Below, in pieces: positions 54,801-62,664 of a DNA stretch of 64,000 nucleotides (position 1 is its first letter; the number at the start of each line of letters is the position of its first letter). Source of the stretch: Gemmata palustris (lineage in GTDB: Bacteria > Planctomycetota > Planctomycetia > Gemmatales > Gemmataceae). Where the stretch lies: assembly GCF_017939745.1 (NCBI RefSeq), contig NZ_JAGKQQ010000001.1, positions 1,736,001 through 1,800,000 on the forward strand, in the 5' to 3' direction. A program made the position numbers and the translations under genes. The notes under the pieces are model-generated. The model saw only the letters and a program-made list of their open reading frames with translations. It made no database searches and was not told the DNA's origin.

Positions 54801-55047
54801 TCGGGACCAGATACTGACGTGGCTCATCGGGCGCGTGAAGGAACCGGTCGCGATCGGGAAACTGAAGCCGATGCTGGAAGCGAAACCGGGTGCCGCGGAC
54901 AAACTCGCCGAGCAAAAAGCCGGCGAGTTCTACCTCGTGCGCGAAGGCGACATACAGCCCGTGAACGCGGCCCGAAACCTGATCGCAACGGAACAGCTTC
55001 CAGAGGACCGCATCCTCGCTCTCGCACGCGGAAAAAGTGCGATGTAA
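51865..55047 (+). CDS. Double ATPase: AAA-like N-half plus HerA/FtsK-like C-half, gene 3 of the operon
   Basis: 1060 residues. Half one has Walker A LGEAGSGKTHLMR at residues 80-91 and Walker B near 266 (VLLVDQIDEIIEQ); its YLIDSLEQPYKSGDPTTGL and later helices fit an AAA or STAND-like fold. A proline linker (near residue 420) leads to a 240-residue segment with a possible nuclease-like VEVQSG stretch. Half two is HerA-like (COG0433): LGSPGSGKTTAAL near 675, TVLLDRKGDLARY, Walker B FLFDEADLYLP near 930 and FLATQSPGDLDY. HerA-type ATPases pair with nucleases in defence (HerA-Sir2, HerA-DUF4297). Start is ATG 3 nt after the gene 2 stop. Confidence 0.75.
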   Translation: MPPTVASAPTPTAVDPRIAVYCSPDGPEVFSTIVHGNQIWTPDPFDVEVVHPEARAAFSRLLDRASDADLPPHGKSLLLLGEAGSGKTHLMRAFRNSSHKTGAGYCGYMQMLSRSDNYPRYVLSYLIDSLEQPYKSGDPTTGLARLARGLLDALPINADDQERLCEDHLEPEEMARLVFRFADAAVQEKRFAHIDINVLRAVLFLLPNDGRIRPKVLSWLRCEDLPKYDQEALGGLVPRPGSEMPLKTIVSLGQLIHAVHSAALVLLVDQIDEIIEQARGDVQPGEQFRAAINALIDVVDALPNAVVVIGCLEDLFRQAQHAQFLSRPKLDRLERDPAPIRLASKRTADEIRAMLARRLDELYATVTVPATDNPLAPYTVSDLTQLVGLRTRDVLDFFRKHREQCVQQKRIVPLSPIDPLPPPPPPPPNDFARLWSDFLPTVNGPTANESKLAELLAWTIRTATDELRNGLIFGTDPDDRFVQVEVQSGNAVDKLLVAVCDKTSKGGHLGKQIDDTVKRAGDLPAVLVRSTDFSKSPSTGIAKQLAQICAPVGTHRKTVISNTDWRAMTAFRTFEQRHRNEPGFVDWHKTARPLVTLPSLRKILDLDKLEAAGPPKPLPPAPPLPPEGKPKEITPTVTPQAPVTKFDAIRFGLTRSAVAAPVELQPKSMCRHAAFLGSPGSGKTTAALTIIEQLLLSGIPTVLLDRKGDLARYADPTAWTAPEPDPDRAARRAQLQEAIDVVLYTPGADRGRPLAISVVPSDLASAPTADREQTAQFAAAGLGVMMGYKSRTPDPKLVILQKGIETLAAAPGQTVSVRAIQRLVADQDEALLAQFDGQFEAKHFKNLATDLLTLSLQHRRLLDGAESLDVDALLGRGSGTAPGKTRLSVINTQFLGDATTTDFWVSQLLLAVDRWRAKNPAPEGALQATFLFDEADLYLPAVGKPATKGPMESLLKRARSAGIGLFLATQSPGDLDYRCRDQILTWLIGRVKEPVAIGKLKPMLEAKPGAADKLAEQKAGEFYLVREGDIQPVNAARNLIATEQLPEDRILALARGKSAM

Positions 55048-55053
55048 CGAGCG

Positions 55054-56094
55054 TCAGGCGGACGGTAGTGGGGGAGGCACGACCGCAGCGCCGGCGATTT
55101 CGTTGTTCCGTGCTGCGGCGCGGTCGGTGCGCGCGGTGACCGCGTCGGGTAGGGAGCCGCGGCTGTGCTTCCCCTTCGCGGTCGCGGTGCCGATTCCGCC
55201 CGGAGCCGGGAGTATGTGATTGTTGGTCAGTTCGAGCAGATCGGCCGTCAGGTTCGGGCAGATCGCTTGCAACGCGACCGCCAGTTTTGCGGGCAGCCCG
55301 AGTACCAGTTCTGCATCCCCCCGCGCGCACGCGGAGATGATCTTCGACGCGGCCATTTCCGCGACCATCGAGAACCCGGGCACCGCGTTGCCGGTCGCGA
55401 ACCACGCATACTCTTCTTCGTGCCGCCCCTTGAAGTCCGCATTGAGGTGGCTGCCCGTTTGCATCAGCCCGGGGCACACGGTCGTCACCACGATCCCGTG
55501 TTGCCGCAGTTCGCTCCGCAAGCCGTTGGAGAACCCGACGAGCGCGAACTTACCCGCCGAGTACGGGAGCAGGTGCGGCACCGCGACCTTACCGCCGAAC
55601 GAGGCGATGTTCACGATGCGCCCCGCGCGCCGGGCTTTCATTTCTGGGAGCACCGCGAGTGTGGTGTAAAGAGCGGCCCAGAAGTGCGTCGCGAGCGACT
55701 GCGCAAAATCTTCCTCGCGCATTTCGTCGAGCGGGCCGACCTGAATGATACCCGCGTTGTTGACCAGCACATCGACCGGTCCGTTTCGGAGCTGGGCGTA
55801 GGCCACAAACTCATGGACCCGGTCGCGATCGGTCACGTCGCACTCGACCGCGACGACCCGCTCGCCGTACCGGTTCAGGTCATCGACCGCACGCAGCAGT
55901 TCATTCGGTTCACGGCTACAGATCGAGATCCGTGCGCCCGCGTTGGCCAGTTGCCGGGCCATAACGAGGCCCAAACCGCGCGACCCGCCAGTAATGAGAA
56001 CGTGCTTGTTGCGGAAATCGTACCTCGGCTTCAGCGCCCGGTACGTGAGGTACCCCACTGCGCCGAGTCCCGTGAGTAGAAGTGCGCGCTTCAC
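55054..56094 (-). CDS. Short-chain dehydrogenase/reductase with membrane-like N-terminus
   Basis: About 346 residues; I favour GTG 56094 (VKRALLLTGLGAVGYLTYRA), giving a membrane-anchor-like opening. The Rossmann motif VLITGGSRGLGLVMA, the NNAG motif (LVNNAG) and the catalytic YxxxK (YSAGKFALVGF), with Ser in NIASFGG, are present, so it should be an NAD(P)-dependent oxidoreductase. The C-terminal 100 residues are not typical of small SDRs. Read convergently with the ATPase gene 6 nt away. The substrate is unknown. Confidence 0.85.
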   Translation of the reverse strand: MKRALLLTGLGAVGYLTYRALKPRYDFRNKHVLITGGSRGLGLVMARQLANAGARISICSREPNELLRAVDDLNRYGERVVAVECDVTDRDRVHEFVAYAQLRNGPVDVLVNNAGIIQVGPLDEMREEDFAQSLATHFWAALYTTLAVLPEMKARRAGRIVNIASFGGKVAVPHLLPYSAGKFALVGFSNGLRSELRQHGIVVTTVCPGLMQTGSHLNADFKGRHEEEYAWFATGNAVPGFSMVAEMAASKIISACARGDAELVLGLPAKLAVALQAICPNLTADLLELTNNHILPAPGGIGTATAKGKHSRGSLPDAVTARTDRAAARNNEIAGAAVVPPPLPSA

Positions 56095-56371
56095 TGGATA
56101 ACCCCTGTGGGCGAAGGATACGAGGGTAACGGCAAGCAATTCGGGTGCCGGTATCAGGTCTCTTCATTCCAGCACTGTGACAATGGCACGCACATACAAT
56201 CGCGCCCCACGGCGCCCGACCATGAGCGGCCGATTGCTCGCCACGATCGGCACGTCGTCCGCACCACCCAATCTGGAGCGCTCGAACAACGTAAACGAAA
56301 CCACCCCACCCGCGGCACCGGGATTGCTCCCGCATCAGTGTTTCCGTCCGATGTGCTCCCCGAGGTGATTC

Positions 56372-57151
56372 ATGGCAAGTACCCTTCTCACCACAACAAT
56401 TAAATCCGTCGCCGGTCCCGATTCCAGGGTCGCCCGCGCCGTCGACCGACTCCCACAAGCGCGTACCAACGTGAGCAGCAACGAACGGTGGGTGTCGCTG
56501 GCCGCCGGCGGTGCGCTCGCGGTACTCGGGTTCGGGCGCGGGCCGACGCTGCTGTCCTCGTTGCTCGGCGCGGGTCTCATTTACCGCGGTACGACCGGGA
56601 ACTGCGCGCTGTACCAGGCCCTCGGGGTCAGCACCTCCGACTCGACGAAGCCGCAAACGGCCATCGCCGCCGGGCACGGTACGAAAATCGAGCACGCGAT
56701 CACCGTGAACAAGCCCGTGGTCGACGTGTACCGGTTCTGGCGCGACTTCGAGAACCTGCCCCGCTTCATGACGCACCTTGTGGACGTGGACACGACCACC
56801 GACAACCGCTCGCATTGGATCGCCCGCGGGCCGCTGGGCATCAAGGTCGAGTGGGATGCGGAGATCGTAACCGATCACCCGAACGAGGTGATTTCGTGGC
56901 GCTCGCTCGACGGCGCGGACGTGGACACGACCGGTTCGGTCCACTTCAAGGAGTTGCCGAACGGGCGCGGGACCGAGGTGCGCGTGAGTCTGAAGTACGA
57001 TCCCCCGGGCGGCAAGTTGGGCACCGCGCTCGCGAAACTGATCGGCCAGTCCCCGGAAGCGCAAATCAAGGCCGACATGCGCCGGTTCCGCCAGATCCTC
57101 GAAACCGGCGAGATCCCCACCACTTACGGCCAACCCCACGGTAAGCGGTAG
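56372..57151 (+). CDS. DUF2892 plus SRPBCC/polyketide-cyclase-like protein
   Basis: 259 residues. The first 90 residues hold the DUF2892-like pair of helices (NERWVSLAAGGALAVLGFGR, LLGAGLIYRGTTGNCALYQA). From about 105 comes an SRPBCC lipid-binding fold: IEHAITVNKPVVDVYRFWRD, FENLPRFMTHLVDVD, AEIVTDHPNEVISWRSLDG, TGSVHFKELPNGRGTEVRVS, ending in a long C-terminal helix. Such YnfA/cyclase proteins bind hydrophobic ligands but their physiological role is unclear. Confidence 0.8.
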   Translation: MASTLLTTTIKSVAGPDSRVARAVDRLPQARTNVSSNERWVSLAAGGALAVLGFGRGPTLLSSLLGAGLIYRGTTGNCALYQALGVSTSDSTKPQTAIAAGHGTKIEHAITVNKPVVDVYRFWRDFENLPRFMTHLVDVDTTTDNRSHWIARGPLGIKVEWDAEIVTDHPNEVISWRSLDGADVDTTGSVHFKELPNGRGTEVRVSLKYDPPGGKLGTALAKLIGQSPEAQIKADMRRFRQILETGEIPTTYGQPHGKR

Positions 57152-57176
57152 TTCAGTCGAGGACTGCTCACCAGGC

Positions 57177-57287
57177 TCTCGAGTGTGGTCCGCTCGCTCC
57201 GCGAGCGGGTTCGAGTTCCTGGCTCAGTGACACCGCCTTTCAGTTCACGGCTCAACCGCTCGCGGAGCGAGCGGACCACACTCGAGA
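57177..57287. repeat. 32-bp perfect inverted repeat in the 57.15-57.35 kb intergenic gap
   Basis: Arms at 57177-57208 and 57256-57287 are exact complements, spacer 47 nt. Arm core GTGGTCCGCTCGCTCCGCG. It lies between two genes read the same way; it may terminate the upstream gene. Confidence 0.85.
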
Positions 57288-57345
57288 ACGCGGCTCGTGC
57301 CCAAAACAGGACCGATTCCACACCTTCTAATAGAGGACACAACCA

Positions 57346-58515
57346 ATGCGAGCCTTGTGCTGGCGCGGGAAGAAAGACGTGGCGGTCGAACGGGTGCCGG
57401 ACCCGAAGATCACCAATTCGCGGGACGCGATTATCCGAATCACCACCACGGCCATCTGTGGGTCCGACCTGCACCTGTACGACGGGTACATCCCGACCAT
57501 GCAGGCGGGGGACATCCTCGGTCACGAGTTCATGGGTGAGGTGGTCGAGACCGGGCGCGACGTGACCAACTTGAAGAAGGGCGACCGCGTGGTGGTGCCC
57601 TTCACCATCGCGTGCGGCGGGTGCTTCTTCTGCAACAAGCAGTTCTTCTCCCTGTGCGACAACTCGAACCCGAAAGCGGAAATCGCGGAGAGCGTGTACG
57701 CGTACTCGGGCAGCGGGCTGTTCGGGTACTCGCACATGCTGGGCGGGTACGCGGGCGGTCAGGCCGAGTACGTCCGCGTACCGTTCGCGGACGTCGGGCC
57801 GATCCAGGTTCCTTCTCACTTGTCGGACGAACAGGTGCTGTTCCTCTCGGACATCTTCCCCACCGGGTACATGGCCGCAGAGAACTGTAACATCGAGCCG
57901 GGCGACACGGTCGCGGTGTGGGGGTGCGGGCCGGTGGGTTTATTCGCGATCAAGAGCGCGTTCATGCTCGGCGCGGCCCGCGTAATCGGGATCGACTCGG
58001 TCGAAGGACGGCTCAAGAAGGCGCGCGAGTTGTGTGGGGCCGAAACGGTCAACTTCGAGAACGTGGACTTGCTCAGATGGCTCGATGAGGCGACCGCGGG
58101 GCGCGGACCGGACTCGTGCATCGATGCGGTCGGGATGGAAGCACACGGGAACGGCCTCGCGGGGTTTTACGACCGCGTGAAAACCGCGACCTACATGGCG
58201 ACCGACCGGCCTACAGCACTGCGAATGGCGATCATGGCGTGCCGCAAGGGGGGAACGGTCTCGATCCCCGGCGTGTACGGCGGGCTACTCGACAAACTGC
58301 CAATGGGTGCTGCGTTCGCGAAGGGATTGACCTTCAAGATGGGGCAAACGCACGTCCACAAGTACCTGAAGCCGCTCATGAGCCGCATCGAGCGCGGCGA
58401 CATCGATCCGTCGTTCGTCATCACGCACCGGTACAACTTGTCGCAAGCGGCCGAGGCTTACGCCGAGTTTGCGACGAAGAAAGACGAGTGCGTGAAGGTC
58501 GTGCTCAAGCCGTAA
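57346..58515 (+). CDS. Zinc-dependent alcohol dehydrogenase-family protein (FDH-like)
   Basis: 389 residues. Zinc-binding catalytic residues CGSDLH (Cys) and GHEF (His, Glu), the structural-zinc-type cysteines [13 protein letters not shown], and the NAD-binding motif [16 protein letters not shown] are all seen. A family of glutathione-independent formaldehyde dehydrogenase-like proteins shares [17 protein letters not shown]. It reduces or oxidises an alcohol/aldehyde with NAD; the substrate is not evident. In the window it stands downstream of the SRPBCC gene behind a long hairpin. Confidence 0.85.
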   Translation: MRALCWRGKKDVAVERVPDPKITNSRDAIIRITTTAICGSDLHLYDGYIPTMQAGDILGHEFMGEVVETGRDVTNLKKGDRVVVPFTIACGGCFFCNKQFFSLCDNSNPKAEIAESVYAYSGSGLFGYSHMLGGYAGGQAEYVRVPFADVGPIQVPSHLSDEQVLFLSDIFPTGYMAAENCNIEPGDTVAVWGCGPVGLFAIKSAFMLGAARVIGIDSVEGRLKKARELCGAETVNFENVDLLRWLDEATAGRGPDSCIDAVGMEAHGNGLAGFYDRVKTATYMATDRPTALRMAIMACRKGGTVSIPGVYGGLLDKLPMGAAFAKGLTFKMGQTHVHKYLKPLMSRIERGDIDPSFVITHRYNLSQAAEAYAEFATKKDECVKVVLKP

Positions 58516-58534
58516 TCGGCAGCGGGCACATTAC

Positions 58535-59026
58535 TTACGGATTATACGGTAACACGTTCACCCCGGGTCCGGTCGGCGCGGTCCCGCCCGCCGGCTGCAC
58601 ACCCACGGGCGAATTGGTGCCCGGCCCCCGAGCGTTACCGATGTTCATAAACGGTTGACGCTTCTTGTACGTGATCTGCCACTCCGAGATGTTGTTGCTC
58701 GTCACGGTACCGTTCGTGGTCACCCGTTCGCCCGGCAAGTTGGGCTGCTTCTTGTTGGGTGTAAAGTCGTGCTGGGTCTGCTCGTTGTTCGTAACGCGGG
58801 CACCGGTAACGACCTCGCGCTCGTCCACGATCTCGTAATCCGCCCCAACGTGCTGGCGGATCATGGCTTCCGCCTCCTGACGGTAGTGGAACGGCCAGGA
58901 GTTCGTGTTCGACGGAATCGCAACCACGCCCGAATCACTTTGCTTCGACACGTAACGCGCCGACGAACACCCCACCGAGCAGGCCGCGAGCCCCGCGGCG
59001 ATCGTCAGCACAAATACACGACTCAT
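58535..59026 (-). CDS. Lipoprotein of unknown function
   Basis: About 163 residues from ATG 59026. Signal peptide with a lipobox (TIAAGLAACS, Cys at residue 16), so it should be a lipid-anchored protein. The rest is Asn/Thr/Gly-rich with ADYEIVDEREVVTGARVTNN near the middle and no known domain. It is read away from the sigma factor gene at 59275 and convergently with the dehydrogenase gene. Confidence 0.65.
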   Translation of the reverse strand: MSRVFVLTIAAGLAACSVGCSSARYVSKQSDSGVVAIPSNTNSWPFHYRQEAEAMIRQHVGADYEIVDEREVVTGARVTNNEQTQHDFTPNKKQPNLPGERVTTNGTVTSNNISEWQITYKKRQPFMNIGNARGPGTNSPVGVQPAGGTAPTGPGVNVLPYNP

Positions 59027-59274
59027 GGCGAGCCCCCGCAAGCGATGTGCCCTTCCCCCGAAAGGCGGAGCCGGGACATAACGAAGCGCGGGCTTGTACT
59101 CAAGCCCTTTTGAGAACCAACAATAGCGGGCAGGATACCCGGCCCCGCCGTCGCACCACGACAACCGAACAGAGCATCAATTGGGTGCCGTCGTGCGGTG
59201 GGTTTCTCGGGATTCTGAAGAATCCGGGGACGCGGAGCGGGCGGACCGGCTACTGAATGGGTAAGGAGGAGCCG

Positions 59275-60891
59275 ATGTCGCACCCCGTCCGCCGAATTAT
59301 CGCTACTTTCGGCTCAGAACTGGCAGAGCCGACCGACGCCGAGTTGCTCGCCCGGTTCGCAGCCGACCGAGACGCGGGAGCGTTCGAGCTACTCGTCTGG
59401 CGGCACGCCGGGTTGGTGCTGCGCACGTGTCGGGGCGTGTTGGGCGATCACCACGCGGCCGAAGACGCCGCTCAAGCCGTGTTCCTGGCACTCGCGCGAC
59501 AAGCTCCGGCGATCGGGAGTGCGGGGTCCGCGGCCGGGTGGTTGTTTCGGGTCGCGCGCCGGGTTGCCAACCGGTCCACTCGGCGGCACGTGCTGCCGAC
59601 CGTTCCGGTCGCGGACCTTGATGCCCTCCCCGCGCCCCCGCCGATTCTTGCGCCGGACTTCACTCTCGACCGCGTTCTTCACGAAGAACTGGATCGCCTC
59701 TCCGAACCGCACCGCACACTCGTCCTCCTGTGTTTCTTCGAGGGGCTGACTCACGCGGAAGCCGCGCGGAGGCTCGGGTGGCCGGTGGGTACGGTCGCGA
59801 GTCGAGTGGCACGCGCCAAAGACAAACTCGCGGCCCTGCTGACCCGACGCGGCGTGTCGCTTTCTGCAATCGTACCGACGGCCCTGGCCGTCTCGTCATC
59901 CTTTACGGCAGCAACGACGCGCGCTGCTGTCGCCTTCGCCACGAAGAAGCACCCGCTCGTTTCCGCTCCGGTGCTCGAACTCGCAAAACGGGAGATCCGA
60001 ATGACGCTCGTGAAGAAGGCATTCCGTTTTGGTACCGGCGCCACCGTGTTATGTGTCTGTCTGGCTTTCGGGCTACGGTCGAGCGCGGAACCACCCGTGC
60101 CCTCCCCTCCCCCGCGACCGGTTCCGGGCGCCAAAGAACCTGACAAGAAGCCCCCGCAAGCGGTCGTAAGCAAGACGTTTGCGGTTGCACCCATCACCAC
60201 GGAACTCCAGCGCCGGCTCTACCGTGGCGCCGGTCCGAACTCGGCCGCGGTCGTGATCGTGGACGGGTCGGCACTGTTCAAAGATCCCAAAACGCTCAAC
60301 ACGGACGCGCTCAATTTGAAGGAACTCCGAACCGCGCTCGCACCACTCCGCCCCGAAAAGGGCCGGTCCGTAGCCCATATTGATGTGCATTACGGGCTCG
60401 GTGACGACACGTCACGTAACGGTGCCGATTGGATCGGATCGGCTCTCAATGGTGCGCTGGTGAGCGCCGGATTCACTCCCGGTGATCCAGCGGATCTGAG
60501 TACCACTCACAACAAAACGTTCTCATTTGAAGATTACATTGCTCCGTTAAAGGACAATAAGGGAGCAGACGAGACAGAGAATAGCATCGGCGACGAGCGC
60601 GTTCGAGCGTACCCAGTGCGCACGCCCTTGAGCCGCGTGCGGACCCAATCAGCCGCGTTTCTGGACGTGTACCCGCGCCTCGACTGCAAAACCGACGATT
60701 GGGTTCCTGAGAATGTGGACAAGTCGGTCCGGGCGGCCATTGAGAAACTGAAACTGGCGAAGGACCAACGAATCACTTTCTCACTGAACATCCACCCAGA
60801 GCGGGATTTGCAAACTCAAGGACGAGTGCGGAGGGCATGCACGCGGTGGGCTGAGAACGCCGGGCTGGAATTGTGGCAGATCAGCTACTAA
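59275..60891 (+). CDS. ECF sigma factor with membrane-anchored C-terminal extension
   Basis: 538 residues from ATG 59275, preceded by a strong AAGGAGGAG. Region 2 (AGAFELLVWRHAGLVLRTCR, GDHHAAEDAAQAVFLALARQ) and region 4 (LSEPHRTLVLLCFFEG, then LTHAEAARRLGWPVGTVASR) form the sigma core to residue 190. After it come a transmembrane helix (TGATVLCVCLAFGL, near residue 255), a Pro-rich linker and a C-terminal extracytoplasmic domain of about 240 residues with a TELQRRLYRG and AAVVIVDGSALF start. Planctomycete ECF factors often carry such extensions in place of an anti-sigma factor; no separate anti-sigma gene is next to it. Confidence 0.85.
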   Translation: MSHPVRRIIATFGSELAEPTDAELLARFAADRDAGAFELLVWRHAGLVLRTCRGVLGDHHAAEDAAQAVFLALARQAPAIGSAGSAAGWLFRVARRVANRSTRRHVLPTVPVADLDALPAPPPILAPDFTLDRVLHEELDRLSEPHRTLVLLCFFEGLTHAEAARRLGWPVGTVASRVARAKDKLAALLTRRGVSLSAIVPTALAVSSSFTAATTRAAVAFATKKHPLVSAPVLELAKREIRMTLVKKAFRFGTGATVLCVCLAFGLRSSAEPPVPSPPPRPVPGAKEPDKKPPQAVVSKTFAVAPITTELQRRLYRGAGPNSAAVVIVDGSALFKDPKTLNTDALNLKELRTALAPLRPEKGRSVAHIDVHYGLGDDTSRNGADWIGSALNGALVSAGFTPGDPADLSTTHNKTFSFEDYIAPLKDNKGADETENSIGDERVRAYPVRTPLSRVRTQSAAFLDVYPRLDCKTDDWVPENVDKSVRAAIEKLKLAKDQRITFSLNIHPERDLQTQGRVRRACTRWAENAGLELWQISY

Positions 60892-61034
60892 CCCACGGCC
60901 AACGCGCATAGCTGGGGGAGCGGCGTGGCCTTGCGCGCCGTGCCTCGCCGCTCTACCCCTTGGAGAATGGTTCGCACTCTGCGCTCGAGCGCCGCTCGTG
61001 TGGTGACGGACCGCGCGGGTGCTCGGTGTGACGT
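60892..61034. other. Short gap with weak hairpin, no gene
   Basis: Contains a GC-rich hairpin (GAGCGGCG and CGCCGCTC, near 60917-60952) that may end the sigma factor transcript. No other feature seen. Confidence 0.4.
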
Positions 61035-61322
61035 ATGGCAACCGAGCGGGCGCCCGTAGAATCGATCGGTTCGTACTTCGAGTCCCTACCCGCCCCCCGT
61101 CACACCCAGAACCGCAAGCACCTGTTCCTCGACATCACAGTGTGCGAGCTTGGTGGTCCCACGGCCATTCGTCGGTGGGCCACCAAACTCGCGCCGCGCA
61201 CGCGGGCCGTGGCCCTGAACCTCACGGGCGCCCTGGACCTGGAGATGAGGTGCGGGGTGCCGATCACCCCGATGACCGCGCGGGGTCGCGTTCGACACCC
61301 CGGCGTGGCTGGCACTGGCTGA
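61035..61322 (+). pseudogene. ISAs1-like transposase N-terminal fragment
   Basis: 95 codons: ESIGSYFESLPAPRHTQNRK, HLFLDITV, then GGPTAIRRWATKLAPRTRAV. These match the start of ISAs1/H-repeat transposases (DPR-N-KH, LLDI, GPTAIRRWA). The catalytic domain is absent and no ends are visible, so it is a relic. The next 150 bp look like the broken continuation. Confidence 0.6.
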
Positions 61323-61489
61323 CGCACTCGCGGCCGAGATGGACGCACTGGTCCCGAACCCGAACTGCCTGGCCGGGCTCGGGGCGTGGAACTGGACCAA
61401 TACCCAGGGTCATTGCACTCACATATCGAGAAGTTCCCCCTGGCGGTGCTGGTCGAGCATCCCGCGAGGGCCGCCGTGAGAGTAGAAAA

Positions 61490-61615
61490 CAATTGGCACG
61501 AGGGCGGGAGCGGATGCGATAATGGCATGGTCGTTCCGTCCGGGGCGATGGTCATGTGGTAACGCCATCGTCCCGGACGGGACGGCACCCGTCTACTCAC
61601 CCCGACTCGTACCAA
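61490..61615. mobile_element. Relic of the end of the 29.3-30.7 kb IS family
   Basis: About 105 bp (61504-61608) match 30599-30702 closely, including GTGGTAACGCCATC and CCCGGACGGG, which is the transposase start region near the IS right end. No terminal repeat or transposase follows. Confidence 0.6.
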
Positions 61616-61813
61616 ATCGGGTTAATTCGCAACCATCGAGATCGGCCGCAAAATTCGATTCGCGAGCAATTTGCGGCATACTTGAAGAAGAACGGATCAA
61701 CCCGATTTGGTATCACTAACTCAATTCCAGCAAGTCGAGCAAAGAGTAACTATCCTTCTACTCCTCCGCAACGGACCCGTTCCCTTAATCTCAAATCACT
61801 TCGAGAACCGCCG

Positions 61814-62560
61814 ATGATTGTCACCGACTCCGTCACCGACGTCCCCACGCCCACCGGCCCGATGCGGACGTACTTCTACGCGCCGCACGAACCGGGGCGC
61901 CCACCGACCGCGCGCCCCGGGCTGGTGCTGTACTCCGAGATCTTTCAGCAAACGCCCCCCGTGCGCCGGCTCGCGCTCCAGTTCGCGAGTCTGGGCTACC
62001 TGGTCGCGGTGCCGGAGGTGTACCACGCGCACGAACCGGCCGGGTGCGTGCTCGGCTACGACGACGCGGGGAAGGATCGCGGCAACGCGCTGAAGCAGAT
62101 CATCCCGATGTCGGACTTCGACGCGGACGCCCGGGCCGCGGTCGATACGCTTCTGGGGCACCGCGCCTGTAACGGCAGTGTGGGTGCCGTCGGCATCTGC
62201 CTCGGCGGGCACCTCGCGTTCCGGGCCGCACTGCTGCCGGACGTGCGCGCGACCGCGTGCTTCTACCCCACAGATTTGCACACCGGTACTCTCGGGAAAG
62301 GTGGCGGCGCGGACTCGCTCGCCCGTGCCAAAGATGTACGAGGGGAGCTACTGATGGTGTTCGGCCGCCAAGACCCGCACGTCCCCGGCGCCGGGCGCCG
62401 AGCGATCTACGACGCGCTCGAATCGGCCGGCGCGTGGTTCACCTGGCACGAGTTCAACGCGGCACACGCCTTCCTGCGCGACGAGGGCGAGCGCTACGAC
62501 CCGTCCACCGCGCGACTCGCGATCGGACTCGCGGCCGACCTCTTCCGCCGCGCGCTGTAA
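61814..62560 (+). CDS. Dienelactone hydrolase-family protein
   Basis: 248 residues from ATG 61814 (AGAACCGCCG context, weak ribosome site). The alpha/beta-hydrolase triad of the DLH family is visible: nucleophile Cys in VGICLGGHLA, Asp in FGRQDPHVPG and His in AAHAFLRD. SEIFQQTPPV near residue 50 is the DLH-type oxyanion region. Enzymes of this family open dienelactones or act on carboxymethylenebutenolide; the true substrate here is unknown. It lies upstream of the carboxylase gene and 100 bp away, possibly a separate unit. Confidence 0.85.
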   Translation: MIVTDSVTDVPTPTGPMRTYFYAPHEPGRPPTARPGLVLYSEIFQQTPPVRRLALQFASLGYLVAVPEVYHAHEPAGCVLGYDDAGKDRGNALKQIIPMSDFDADARAAVDTLLGHRACNGSVGAVGICLGGHLAFRAALLPDVRATACFYPTDLHTGTLGKGGGADSLARAKDVRGELLMVFGRQDPHVPGAGRRAIYDALESAGAWFTWHEFNAAHAFLRDEGERYDPSTARLAIGLAADLFRRAL

Positions 62561-62664
62561 ATCATCCCTGGGGGCCACTTGGTGATTGGCTCCGGCGGCG
62601 CGGGCCAGAAACCTCGGCCCTGTGCCGCCGAAGCAGTGGCCGCGTCCGCAATATAATTCCCGAC

